Below are positions 47,299-59,189 of a stretch of 64,000 nt of DNA, piece by piece. Made by a program: the position numbers and the translations under genes. The notes below the pieces were generated by a model. The model was not told where the DNA came from. It saw nothing but the letters and a program-made list of their open reading frames with translations, and ran no database searches. The stretch is from Myotis daubentonii (taxonomy: Eukaryota > Chordata > Mammalia > Chiroptera > Vespertilionidae): the NCBI RefSeq assembly GCF_963259705.1, contig NC_081842.1, positions 62,818,787 to 62,882,786 of the forward strand. Direction: 5' to 3'. The first letter of the stretch is position 1, and the number at the start of each line of letters is the position of its first letter.

Positions 47299-48063
47299 CT
47301 AGAGACCCAGTGCGCAAAATTTGTGCACTCATGGGTGGGGGGGGGGCAGTGGGGAGGTTCCTCAGCTCAGCTTGCACCCTCTCGCAGTCCAGGAGCTCTC
47401 AGGGGATGCCTGACTGACAGCATAGGCCTGCTCCCCAGGCCTAAGCCAGCAGTTGGACATCCTTAGTGCTGCCATGGTGGGAGGGGCTCCCCCCCCCCGC
47501 CCCGCTGCCACTGTGCTCATCAGCTGTGAGCCTGGCTTCTGGCTGAGCAGTGCTCCACCCCCATGGGAGCACACTGACCACCAGGGGCCAGCTTCTGCAT
47601 TGAGCGTCTGCCCCCTGGTGTCAGTGCACGTCATAGCAACTGGTTGTTCCACCATCAGGCCAAAAACAGCTCTCTGACATCCCCTGAGGGGATCTCAGAT
47701 TGTGAGAGGGCACGAGCTAGGCCGGGAGACCCCACTGGTACATGATTGGGGCCGGGGAGGGACACAGGAGGTTGGCCAGCTGGGGAGGGTCCACGTTAGG
47801 GTTCCAGGGCATGTCTGGCCTGTCTCACTCAGTCCCGATCAGTCAGACCCCAGCAGCAAGCTAACCTACCAGTTGGAGTGTCTGTCCCCTGGTGGTCAGT
47901 GCATGTCCTAGCAACTGGTTGACCAGTTGATTGTCTGCCCCCTGCTGGTCAGTGCACGTCATAGCAAGTAGTTGAGCAGCCTTCGCATTTCATTAGCATA
48001 TTATGTTTTGATTGGTTGAATGGAAGACCAGGCACTTAGCATATTAGGCTTTATTATATAGGA
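47299..48063 (-). mobile_element. HeliBat-type Helitron, 765-bp copy
   Basis: Reversed 3' end 'ctagagacccagtgcgc' with hairpin 'gtgcgcaaaatttgtgcac' at the left. Reversed 5' end 'ggctttattatatagga' at the right, before host T. No coding capacity. Internal modules recur: the CTCF-like motif occurs four times, one plus (47575-47592) and three minus (about 47625-47607, 47898-47882, 47951-47933). The last, TGACCAGCAGGGGGCAGAC, is closest to consensus. Homopolymer G and C tracts lie near 47338 and 47490. Confidence 0.93.
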
Positions 48064-50829
48064 TCATGACCCATTATATTTGTGCACATTCACACCTATA
48101 CCCATACCCCCCACATAAATGTATAACTGAAATAAAAGCTTCACAAAGTAATACATAATCTTACTACATGTGATGAAATTTTATATTTTTTATTCCATTC
48201 CATTATTTTTTTTAAAAAAGTGAGTGACTCTCTATGTTCATTTCATTGCCTATGGAATTAATGGGTTACAACTCCCATCTCAAAAACTTCTAGTAGAGTG
48301 TATCTCCAACCTGGGGTGTCTCCCTTAAGAATAGACATACCATAATGATATGTAACATTCCAACAATTAGAGAATGAGTGCAAGCTTCAGTCTTGACAAG
48401 TACACAATATATATTCATAGTGTACCTCTTGAATAATGTAAAGATCTTTTCAATCCCTATATGGTTTCCACCAAGGAAAAAAGGGAAGGTTGGAGTTAGG
48501 GAACAGTGTTTGCCATGTTTCATTGCTTTCCAACAATTTTAATTGCCAAGGTTAACAAAGATTCCCTGGGCAGAAAAAGAGCTGTCAGTATCAGCAGACA
48601 AGATGCCAGTTCACTCAGGAGCTCTCAGCAGCCTGTACCTGTAGGTGCCATTTCTCAGTGTCATACTTTCTTTAATAAGGGGAGAGGAGCCTCAGTGTAC
48701 CACATTTAGTTCTGCAAGTGGGGAATGACTTACTGCCCCATTGTCAGAAGGCTCTTTAAACTTTTTTTTTGAACACTTAGTATCTACAAAATACCTGCTG
48801 GCATTAAACATATCACCTGCTTCATGTCTTGGTGAACTAAAGGTGAAAATGTAAGATGACATATTGTTTATCTGATAACCTCCTGTCCAAGGTATTTAGG
48901 CTTCTCATTCAGCTCTTGACCATTCTTTGACCACGTTTGTTTTCTAGATCTAAAGCAGATCTTTCCAGGGTCCTCATTACCTCCATACATTCACTGAAAT
49001 CTTTGTCAGGTTACAATTATGAATCCCAGAGAAATTAAAATCTCTCCTGCTTGTAATGATAGCTATGAAAGAAGAAGAAACCTCAGATTTCATATTGTAT
49101 GCAGATATTTTTTCTGTAAAATATTATTTTTAAATTTCTTAAATAATTCCTGCTTTAATTTGAAGGTATTTTCTCTCTTTATGGAGAGTTGAACAACTTT
49201 TCCTCACCACTTTCATAAATATAAAAACAATTTAAAGTCCCACAACCCCATAAATATTTACGTATTTAATTGAAGGGTGAATAATTCCAATCTCAAATTT
49301 GTCCTCAGTTTCAATAATCATTACCCTTCTATCTCTGTGTTTTCCTAAATTATTTTACTGTCTTTGCCTTCTGCCCATGGTTGTGGATACCAGAAAGCTA
49401 GCAAGAATGCTAGTCAGGCTTTGTTATAACTATGAGTGTCAAGGTTATGGAACTCTAGCCTTTTAATAATGCATCCCAGCTTTTTTCTAAATCAATGATT
49501 TTTATAGAGTAGATGCCAAGTACATATTTCTTCAGTGGGTACCCTTAACTACATTGCTATTTAGCTAATAAATTGACTTCTGGATTTGTATATTTGTCTT
49601 TCCTCTCATTATTATTATTTTTGCAATCATAACATTATTCATTTATATTCCTAGAACTTCCTATTTGTGCTTGACTACTCTAATTTCTCAAAACTGTTTG
49701 AGAAATCTAATCTAATTTCTCTATTACTCAGAACTTTTGTGTAATCTAAATATTTAATAATCATCTCTCTAATTACATTATTCAGATAACCAATGAATAG
49801 TTTTGTTTTTACTACTTATTTGTCTTGAGTAGCAATTATTAAGTGTATCCAAGATTATAATGTCAACTGATGGATTCTTTGTATAATCCTAAAGCCAGCT
49901 ATATCTATATAGTGCAGGAAAGTAGTGGGTCTATGATTCTGATACTTCTCAGTGTATGGTAATCTCATGGCAGCTGGACATCTACCAACAGTCATTGAAA
50001 TATGTTAGGAATTACAAAAGCTTTGGCCATATGGAAAATTCATTGGCTGTCCATTTGTTTTCATTTGCTCTATTATAGTCAGTATTGGATTTATTTCTTA
50101 TTCCTTTTATAAAATACCACATTTGGTCAGATTTAGTTTATTTAAATGTTATTGTGATAGGATATCACACACTCTATGTACTAACTGTCCATTCTAACAG
50201 AACTCTAGGATAGAAATGTTGGTTAGGAAGAACACTGATTGTGTTCCATCATTATGTTGGAATCAAGGTGATGGAGACATCTCATGATGAAGAAAAACAA
50301 GGAAGGAAATGTTCTCCAAGCTTGAGAATTTTATTTTAGACTTTTACTATGAAATATACAAGGTACCAATGAAAATATGACTAGGAAATCAAATACAGCA
50401 TTCTGCTACAGAGGACCACTCGAGATAGCTAATGGTCCCTGGGCCAGGGTGAACACTGGGAAGAGGTGCATTAGGAGAAAACAGTGCTTTCTGAGTTTAC
50501 AATATTGGAGGAAGAGTAGTGAACTCAGAAATGACACAGTGTAAATAATTTCCATATGTATGATAGAGAGTTGAATTAATTATATCCCAACCATTTCTTC
50601 TAGCTTCTCATGAGGAATCTTAACTAGTTCATTAAGATATATTATGCTTCAACATAATCTTGCATATAGAAGTTTTTTCCCCCTTTTCTAGGAGTGATTC
50701 ATTTTCAAATGTTATTAGCAGGAAGTCATAGATTCACCAACAAGAAAGAAATGAAGTAGGGATTTGTATAAATGGAACTAGTGGAGTAATATTTAGAGTT
50801 TTGTTCATCCTGTTAGCACAGTTTATTCC
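48064..50829. other. AT-rich non-coding sequence
   Basis: No gene, RNA or nameable repeat seen. The part 48530-48700 is less AT-rich and looks single-copy. Confidence 0.5.
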
Positions 50830-51030
50830 ATTACTCACCAGGTATCTATTGACTTCAGACTCTGTGCAGCTGAGAATGGAGAGGAATTAAACAGAAAAGA
50901 AATGTAAAATATAGAGTCTGCCTTCCAGAAGTTTACAGATTTTTACATAGGGATGCAAGTCATATAATCATATGAAACAGTGCATTATGGTAGGAGGTAC
51001 TATTTACTTAAGGCAAAAATTACCAATAAA
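50830..51030 (-). mobile_element. L2 LINE 3' region, minus strand
   Basis: 'ccaggtatctattgacttca', 'agagtctgccttccagaagt', 'tcatataatcatatgaaaca', 'gtgcattatggtaggaggta' follow antisense L2 3' order. Diverged. Confidence 0.55.
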
Positions 51031-51326
51031 GAAAGTGATTATAAAGTATGTACTTTTGTAAGCTGGAGAGTGGGGGTTAGATAATAAAGTCTTAAGAATT
51101 GCCAACTCCCTCCCTCTGCAGCCTAGTAAAGTCTTAAGAATTATCACCTTCCCCTTCCCAGAATACAATACTTACTGTTCATTGCTCTCTTTATGCTAAA
51201 TTTGTCCTTCAGCAAATACCACCTTTTATCATGATACACCCTTTCATGTGACTATGACTTGCATTCCTATGTAATCTGTAAACTTCTGAAAGGCTGGGTT
51301 CTATATTTTACAAATATTACCTAGAG
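51031..51326. other. Non-coding with short direct duplication
   Basis: 'taaagtcttaagaatt' occurs twice, about 40 bp apart, near 51086 and 51127. Otherwise nothing recognised. Confidence 0.5.
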
Positions 51327-51538
51327 CAGCGGTTCTCAACCTGTGGGTCGCGACCCCCTTGGCGGTCGAATGACCCTTTCACAGGGGTTGCCTAAGACCA
51401 TCCTGCATATCAGATATTTACATTATGATTCATAACAGTAGCAACATTACAGTTATGAAATATCAATGAAAATAATTTTATGGTTGGGTCACAACATGAG
51501 GAACTGTATTTAAAGGGCCAGAAGGTTGAGAACCACTG
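51327..51538. mobile_element. SPIN (SPACE INVADERS) non-autonomous hAT
   Basis: Terminal inverted repeats CAGCGGTTCTCAACCT and GGTTGAGAACCACTG enclose 212 bp with the diagnostic interior 'gtgggtcgcgacccc', 'gaccctttcacaggggttgc', 'cataacagtagcaacattac', 'gaaaataattttatggttgg'. A perfect 8-bp target duplication ACCTAGAG flanks it (51319-51326, 51539-51546). SPIN elements entered several tetrapod lineages, including vesper bats, by horizontal transfer. The copy has no transposase and a few small deletions. Confidence 0.96.
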
Positions 51539-51555
51539 ACCTAGAGGGTATTAAG

Positions 51556-51874
51556 GTAAATAGTCAGAGAAAGACATACCTTATAATCTTACATGTCGAA
51601 TCTAAAGAACAAAATAAATGAACAAGTAAAATTGAAACAGACTCATATATATAGAGGATAAACTGATGGTTGCCAGAGGTGGGGAAGGGAGAAGGGGATG
51701 AGTGAAAGAGGTGAGAGGCTTAAGAAGTACAAATTGGTAGTTACGAAATAATAATGGGGATGTAAAGTACAGCACAGGGAATACAGTCAATCATATTGTG
51801 ATAACTATGTATGGTGCCAGATGGGTGCTGGAAATGTCAGGGGGGAACACATTGTAAAGGAGATAATTGCCTAC
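51556..51874 (+). mobile_element. L1 3'UTR, plus strand, left part
   Basis: 'agtcagagaaagacatacct', 'ggataaactgatggttgcca', 'agtacagcacagggaataca', 'gtgataactatgtatggtgc' are the L1 3'UTR in sense orientation. It is interrupted by a hAT and continues at 52086 ('taacccctgtgtggtatgcc') to an A-rich end near 52140. Confidence 0.85.
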
Positions 51875-52085
51875 CAGTGGTCGGCAAACTCACTAGTCAA
51901 CAGAGCCAAATATCAACAGTACAACGACTGAAATTTCTTTTGAGAGCCAAATTTTTTAAACTTAAACTAGATAGGTAGGTACATTGTTATTAACTTAATT
52001 AGGGTACTCCTAAGGCTTAGGAAGAGCCACACTCAAGGCGCCAAAGAGCCAGATGTGGCTTGCAAGCTGCAGTTTGCCGACCATG
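51875..52085 (+). mobile_element. Non-autonomous hAT, copy 1 of an inverted pair
   Basis: Ends CAGTGGTCGGCAAACT and AGTTTGCCGACCATG. Interior 'caacagtacaacgactgaaa' and 'taattagggtactcctaagg'. It lies inside an L1 3'UTR. The flanking 8-mers do not give a clean target duplication. The same family lies reversed at 54762-54973. Confidence 0.9.
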
Positions 52086-52140
52086 GGTCTAACCCCTGTG
52101 TGGTATGCCTGAAAAAAAAATAATATTGAAAGTAAGCTAA
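52086..52140 (+). mobile_element. L1 3'UTR, right part
   Basis: Short terminal piece completing the L1 interrupted by the hAT at 51875. Confidence 0.75.
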
Positions 52141-52162
52141 TTTTTAAAGAAATGTATATATA

Positions 52163-52385
52163 GTCCTAGAATATTGGCCTGTGGACTGAAGGGTCCTGGG
52201 TTCAATTCTGATCAAGGGTGTGCACCTGGGTTGCAGGCTCGATCCCCGGTCCTGGTTGGGGCAAGTGCAGGAGGCAACCAATCAATGTGTCTCTCTCACA
52301 TCAATGTTTCTCTCTCTCTCTCTCCCCCTCCCTTCCACTCACTCTAAAAATTCAATGGAAAATGTCCTCAGGTGAGGATTAACAA
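52163..52385 (+). mobile_element. Ves-type SINE, 5' end degraded
   Basis: 'ggcctgtggactgaagggtc', a B-box-like 'gggttcaattctgatc', 'gcaggctcgatccccggtcc', 'gcaggaggcaaccaatcaat', a CT block, and the extended tail 'tcctcaggtgaggattaaca' of the longer subtype. The first tRNA-like bases are lost or decayed. Confidence 0.93.
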
Positions 52386-54089
52386 CAGCAACAATTATAT
52401 AAATATTATGGTTTTTTTTTTCTCAATACATGCTAGCTGGTATTATTGCCATGTAGTAAAAGCAAGGGGGCCCTTTCCTCTAGTGGATACAACAATAAAA
52501 TATTTTGAATTAAAAAAAAAATCATCACCTCAAACTGTAATTTTGCCTTAGGCCAAATTTTGGGACAATTCTCTTCCTAGAGAGGAAAATTGATGAAGCT
52601 TCAGTTTATTCATCTATATGAGTCAGAATCACATCAGTCTGGCTAGTCCAGCTGTGTCCGGTACCCAGTTCTAGTGCTTTGTCACCTCTGTTTAACTTGG
52701 AACATAGTCATAGTAATGTATCCGGCTGACAATTATTTAATCCTGTTCTCCTATACTTTTGTGCTTTTGCTATTCAAAGAAGGGACATAAAGAGAATTGC
52801 CAAGTCAAGAAATGAACCTGTGAGTGTGTGTTTATACACAAAGCATGGTTTTGCAGACTTTGCTACAAATACTTTGAATATAACAGTTCTATAAAGATAA
52901 CCCAAGGTAGGATTAGCAGTTGGGCATGCTAGAAGGTACAGGACCTTTGTTTGTGGTATTATTTATTTCTGAAACATTTTATCATTGATATAGTTCAGTC
53001 ATTTTACACAGAATGATACCATGGAATGGAGAATAATGAGTGTTAAGAGACTAAAGGATAAGAGAAGATGACAATTGCCTTCTATGGGAGGGCTAAAGTA
53101 AGATAGATGGAAGGATGGTTGAAGTCTTGTAGGACAGAACCCATGGTGTATTTTTCATTGTGTCCTCAGTGTGTAACACAGTATTTGGAATATAGTAGAT
53201 ATAAAACAAAATCTGCAGAGTGATTGATAGAGAGGATATCAGATTTGAGATTTTGAAAGTAGATTAATTTCTAATGAAGATAAAAGATAAGGGGAGGTGC
53301 CACCAGTGGGTGCCAAGGTTGAAGAAATATGACTCAAGAGCATTTCCTGGACATTGAGGAATTGTGAACCAGAGTTTTGCCAGGAGGCAAGTACTTCATT
53401 ACACACAGGAGGAGAAAAGGAAACCTCAGAAATAATAAAACTAGGAAGTGTGTTTGAAGCCCATTGGGGACCAAAGAATTAGCAGATCTCATCACAGCTC
53501 TTTGAGTGGGAGGTGGTGGAGTACAAGGGAGTGACAGGTACACATTTAGAGAGAATTGTATATCACATGGTAATGTTGGTTAAAACATGCTGATCAAGAC
53601 TGAGAAATTGTCTTAATTAAAAAAAAGTTAAAGTTTTTTTTTTTTTTGCTTTTTTGTGTTTTGTTGTTGTTGTTGTTTCTTTCTTTTTTCCCCCAGAACA
53701 TAATAGAGATTCTAAACAAAATGCCAACAGAGAGCCAGTCCTGGAGAAGGAGGGTCTAGGAATAATATGCTTATCTGAAAGGGTTGAGGATACCAGAGTA
53801 AAACGAAAAATACTAATAGGAATTAAGATAAATGGTACCAGGAGATAGGAAAAATGATTTTTAAAATGTACAACATATTTATTTTGCTATAATTACTGGG
53901 TATCCAAGTGGAAAGATCCAGTGAGCAGATGAACATATTTTAATGCAATCACTTAAAATGTTTTATAATATGTATTGTTTTTATTTTCTTTTCAATGTTT
54001 AATTTTTTTTCAAAGGAAACTGGGTCTGTTACAAAACAGACAAAATTTGTCAATGCTGGAGAAGAGTTTCAGAGTTTAAGGACACGGAG
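52386..54089. other. Non-coding sequence
   Basis: No gene or nameable repeat. T-rich tract with a TTG run at about 53630-53690. Confidence 0.5.
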
Positions 54090-54305
54090 CTCCATTTAGT
54101 GAGCATTCATTTACTATGTGTCAGGCACAGTTTGGAGAGCTTTAAAGACATCAATTCATGTGATACCTCCCAAACCCTGTGGAGTTCTTATCAGTATTGT
54201 CTCAATATCAGGGAGTAGACAAGGGTAAATAAATTAGCCCACATTTATATGGAAATTCAGTATTGGAGCTGGGGTGACCCCTAACTAAAATTTTTAATCA
54301 CTGCA
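54090..54305 (-). mobile_element. MIR SINE, minus strand
   Basis: Reversed MIR: 'tttagtgagcattcatttac', 'actatgtgtcaggcacagtt', 'agagctttaaagacatcaat', 'tggagttcttatcagtattg', 'tcagtattggagctggggtg'. Confidence 0.75.
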
Positions 54306-54761
54306 CTATTTTACTTATTGGTTCTAATGTGGCTTTTAATATTAAACCTCTCTGAAAACCACCAACCTTTCTCTGCTATTATGGTATATCCTCTTCTTGG
54401 CAGAGATTTTCATTTTTCTGCATTTAGCAAGAACAGGTAGAATGGGTTCAATAATAGAGGGAGTAAACACTGACAGGATACTGTAAGCCAACATATAAGC
54501 ATTACAAAGAGGTGAAGGATGCCCCATCATAATTCAATGGGATGATAAAATGTGATGGATTTCCTAACCACCAGATCTTTCACTGACAGGCTTGTTCCAT
54601 TCTTTTTTATGCAGCTTGATTATATTGGGCTATAAGTTACTGAATGACTCTAGTGTTAGAAGATACTGCAAAACACTGTCAATAACTCACTCAAAGGTGA
54701 GATGAACTGGGTTATAGATAATCCCTAAACTTTTCTAAAACTATGAGTTGATTGTCTATGT
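54306..54761. other. Non-coding sequence
   Basis: Nothing recognised. Confidence 0.5.
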
Positions 54762-54973
54762 CCGTGGTTGGCAAACTGCAGCTCGCGAGCCATATGCGGC
54801 TATTTGGCCCCTTGAGTGTGGCTCTTCCTAAGCCTTAGGAGTACCCTAATTAAGTTAGTAACAATGTACCTACCTATATAGTTTAAGTTTAAAAAATTTG
54901 GCTCTCAAAAGAAATTTCAGTCGTTGTACTGTTGATATTTGGCTCTGTTGACTAATGAGTTTGCCTACCGCTG
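54762..54973 (-). mobile_element. Non-autonomous hAT, copy 2 of an inverted pair
   Basis: Ends CCGTGGTTGGCAAACT and GTTTGCCTACCGCTG. Target duplication GTCTATGT (54754-54761) / GTCTATGC (54974-54981). The interior is the reverse complement of the 51875-52085 element ('taagccttaggagtacccta', 'tttcagtcgttgtactgttg'). Confidence 0.93.
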
Positions 54974-55431
54974 GTCTATGCAATCCTAAATTTACTTAAT
55001 ATCTATAAAATCTTTGTGATTATAGGCCTGGGAAATAAGAGGCAGTATATCTAATGAGATTGACAGATTTCAGCTCTATAGATTATAATTTACTTGAGAG
55101 CTAATGTTTACAGGGATCAGATAAGTTCTACTAGTAACATGTCTAACAAATAGATTCTTCATAAGCGTTTATTGAATTGAATTAAATTTAATTAACATAG
55201 AGCCAATAAAACATTTTATATGGTGCATATAAAATTATAGACTCTTTTAGAACAAATTTGAAATGTTGATTTAAATCTATATTTATTGATTTGGAGTGGT
55301 GTTCACAATGTACCATTGAGTAAAAGAAGGACGGTTCCAAAGTATAATGTGTGCTTAGAGTAAATTTATGTTGTGTAAATAAAATACTGTGTATGGATAG
55401 CACTTTTTAATTGAACAGTTTTGAGGCCATA
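54974..55431. other. Non-coding sequence
   Basis: Nothing recognised. Confidence 0.5.
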
Positions 55432-55690
55432 TAACAGTGGTTGAGTGTACAGATTCATACTACCAGGATTTTAATTCTAGAACCCCCTCTTATCAGTTGT
55501 ATAACTCTGAGTAAACTACTTAATTTTTCTGTGCTTCAATTTCCTGATTTTTAAAATTGGGAGTAATAGAACCTGCCTCATAGAGTTATAATAAACATTA
55601 AGAGAGATCACAAGTATCAAAAATTTTAATATGATGTCTGATTTATATAAAACATCCAAATAATTTAATTATTACCCTTATTATTATGAG
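55432..55690 (+). mobile_element. MIR SINE, plus strand, near full length
   Basis: Forward MIR from head to tail: 'acagtggttgagtgtacaga', 'gattttaattctagaacccc', 'ctctgagtaaactacttaat', 'gtgcttcaatttcctgattt', 'cctgcctcatagagttataa', then the eroded 3' end. Confidence 0.85.
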
Positions 55691-57177
55691 AGAAATGTGG
55701 AGTGAGTTTTACAAATTTGTTAACATGTTTCTTTGTCCTTGTTTTCCTGTATTATTACTTCAAGCAAGCATAATATTTTACAGTTAGATAACAAAGCAAA
55801 TTTTTAATTTTGAGGACTAAAGTAACATAGAATCTTTGTGTTAGAATGGAATTTAGATGGTATTTGTCCCAATTTTCCAAGTATAGAAAGCAGAACCCCC
55901 AATGTAACTTTATTAACAGATTGACTTTGAACATCTATAGAAAGTCCTCACACTACTTACCTTCTAACTAGACTATAAATTATCTGAGGGCTGACCCTGT
56001 ATCTTCCAGTCTTTTTGACTGCTCATGGAGTAGCCATTGCATAAAAACTACCCTAATGAGACATGCTAGAGAAATCAAGAATTTGATATCTCCCTCCCAA
56101 GGTGTAGCCAGCCACCCTATTCCAATACCTACTTAGGTTCTTAAATACCTTTTTCATTCTCCTTTTACACCTGAGAGGCCTTCTGAGGGCTGAAGGAAAA
56201 ATATCACCTCTTAACACTCTCTTGGGTCTTTTTTACAAGAGCACAGATACAGAAGAGTTTAACTTTCCTTGGCATTATTAGCCCTAACAGCTGTCTCCCG
56301 AATAGTACCCTGAGTCCTTAAAAAGCATATTAAGAAGATTACAATACAAGGAGTCCAGGATTAAGGATGCCCATGAGGGGATGCCTATTGGAGCAACCCT
56401 CACAGTTGCCCCATACAAATAAGTATTCCATGCAGTAGTTCCAAGAAACCTGTAGGGACCTGAAGTAGGGGGTTGGGGGAAGGGGAAGAAATTTGTACTT
56501 TAAAATGTGTATTCTAGGTTACCTTTTAGACCTGGGGTTTTATTCTATTGAACTGCAACTCCCCATCTTTGCTCAGACTCCAATTACCTGTGGCCTTAGC
56601 CATGCCCAAAGCTCTTTTAGGAGTAAACATTTAGTCAGGAAGGCATTTGGCCTTTGGTTAGAACTGTGCAGTGGGAGTTTTGAGAGCACAAAAATATTTG
56701 TGGAAAGAATAGAGCTAAATTAGAGATAACATATCCCACAGCATTCAAAGAACCAAAAGCCATATACAATACTTAAAAAAATAAAAAACACATATATACA
56801 ATGTAAAAGATTGAATATATACCACTTTTACTTTGACAGGCATTGGAGAGATTGGGCTTGCTTTTTGCCCACTCATAGAATTTATCCACTTTGCTAGTGT
56901 GAAGTAAGCCCTGATCTTAATCAATACATATTCCCACATAGGGCAATAGAATAAGAGCAAACCATCTCAGGTCAAGCAACCAAGCAACTACTTTTAATAA
57001 AAAGCTTATTACCCCCCCCCTTTTCTTCTTTCCTTTGGTGACATCCAGGATTCTTGCCTCTGCTTGCCTATTTGGACTCAAGGTAACTCTAAGCTCCTTC
57101 CTTAAGTGGACCTCTCTTGGCTGGTCCCATAAAAAGACACTATGGTTCTGCTGGGACAGAGAACTTACAGAAATGTC
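55691..57177. other. Non-coding sequence
   Basis: No gene or nameable repeat. A 104-codon minus-strand frame at 56917-57231 runs into the next SINE and has no recognisable domain. Confidence 0.5.
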
Positions 57178-57380
57178 ACCTGGCCATGTGGCTAATTTGG
57201 TTGAGCATCTTCCCAAGCACCAGGAGGTCACCTTTTCAATTTCAGTCAGGGCACATGCAGGTTGTAGGCTCAGTGCCTAGTAGGGGACGTGCAGGAGGCA
57301 CCCCAATGATGTTTCTCTCTCTCATCCACATTTCTTTCTCTCCCTCTCCCTTCTTCTCTCTCTAAAAATCAATTTAAAAC
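57178..57380 (+). mobile_element. Ves-type SINE, plus strand
   Basis: Head 'cctggccatgtggctaattt', a damaged B box ('caccttttcaatttcagtca'), 'gtgcaggaggcaccccaatg', a CT block and the tail 'ctctctaaaaatcaatttaa'. More diverged than the 40.2-kb copy. Confidence 0.9.
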
Positions 57381-58165
57381 TATATATTTTAAAATAGCAA
57401 TGTTGAAGAATAAGTCAAAAGACCAGTAGAAGCTATTAAAATATATCTCTAACCTTCTGGAAAACTCTATCAGACAGATGAGAACATTTTTGGACTCTGA
57501 GAAATATTACTTTGCTATGTTTATTCAGAAGAACTCAGAAGAAGACATATATTTTATCATGGCTTTCTTTGCATAGCAATAATAAATACAATACTGGTTA
57601 CAGCATTCATCCTTATATGTAACCAAAGACTGCCATTAGATATTGAAAACTGTTGAAATCCACGGATGCTTTCCTGGTCCTGCTCCAGCAACTTGTTAGA
57701 TCTATCCTTCAGTTTCCTCATCTATAAAAGGGGGGTAATATTAAGCCTTGTCTTTAGTGAGGATAAAATGATTAAATCCTTAGTCAGGTTTAGCTACTTT
57801 TGCTATTTTCCTTTCCCTACCAGCTAGTTTTTAAGTTTCTCAACCACATTTTTCCCTCTCACTCCTAATAAGCTAATTCCATTTTTATCTTTTACTTTTT
57901 CCAAAGTCTGTAGTTTTTCTCCTCCTCCATTTCTTTATCAGTCCTTCAGAACTTAGTTTACCTCCTTTATTTTTTATTGTTCACTAATTATCAAAATGCC
58001 TAAATTAAAAAATAGTTTTCAATAAAGAGTTATACACATCTGTTCTCATTGACAAGTATAACACTCTTTAAACACTTTTTTCTCTTAAAGAAAAAAAATG
58101 CACAGAGTACCATCTCCAGCTCCCTTGTGAAAAATATATTTTAATATCAATTATAACATTTTTAA
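57381..58165. other. Non-coding with MIR fragment
   Basis: A forward MIR fragment lies at about 57690-57785 ('tccttcagtttcctcatcta', 'gaggataaaatgattaaatc'). Otherwise nothing recognised. Confidence 0.55.
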
Positions 58166-58378
58166 AATATATTTTATTGATATCAGAGAGGAAGGGAAAG
58201 GGAGAGAGAGAGAGAAACATCAACAATGAGAGAGAATCATGGATCAGCTGCCTCCTGCAGCCCCCTACTGGGGATTGAGCCTGCAACTTGGGCACGTGCC
58301 CTGACTGGGAATTGAAAATCAAACCGTGACCTCTGGGTTCATAGGTCGATGCCCAACTACTGAGCTATGCCAGCCAGA
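58166..58378 (-). mobile_element. Ves-type SINE with long target duplication
   Basis: Flanked by an 18-bp duplication with one mismatch, CAATTATAACATTTTTAA (58148-58165) and CAATTGTAACATTTTTAA (58379-58396). Reversed layout: 'atattttattgatatc', GA block, 'gatcagctgcctcctgcagc', 'actggggattgagcctgcaa', head 'gagctatgccagccagac'. A young-looking copy. Confidence 0.95.
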
Positions 58379-59189
58379 CAATTGTAACATTTTTAATTTG
58401 AATACATCAGTATCTATAACAAGTATTATTTTAAAAATGCATTTTTACAAATGATGGTACAAATCTTTCCAATGTTGTTGGTAAATTTGATTAGCATTAC
58501 TCTTAAAATCATACAGTGGACAGTTTTAGTGTTACTTAAGTATATATGAGAAGTTGTGCTAGAGGAGTAAGACCTGACTGAACTCCTGAGGATCAGTGGT
58601 TTCATATTGCTCTAGCTGGCAGTGACCTGCTATTTGAAAGAATACAGATTATCAAGCACAAATACAGGACTGAACAAAATAGGGGTACATTTCTGAGTAC
58701 ATGAAACACAGTTTATTTTTGTATGATCATTTATTAGTTATTGTATTATTTCCATATGAACAACTATAATCCTCCTATTGCCAACCCCCCCCCCCGGTAT
58801 ATGGGAACATATTAAAAGTATAATTGCCTGTAAAGACTCCAGGCTACCCTATTTTTTTCCATACTTTCTATTTTCTCTTTTAAGTAATCCATACAGGACA
58901 AGAAAACTAAACTGAAATATTTTGCATATTTTATTCTTACCAGGCTATTGTCATGGTATGAACATAAGAAACAAGCATTTGTGAATTTTTTTGAACAATT
59001 ATTGTACATTTGATGAAAATATGTGTTTTTACCCTACTTATTCTTATATAGATTAACTTGAATTAAAAAAATGTTAAGCCTATGACTATACCTGATAAGT
59101 TGATGTTTCTTTATATTTCTCATCTTTATTCTTTATCTCGTTGGAATACTATTCATCTAATTTAAAATTAAATAAGCTGGTCAAAGATC
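58379..59189. other. AT-rich non-coding sequence
   Basis: Nothing recognised apart from a C-run near 58786-58796. Confidence 0.5.
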
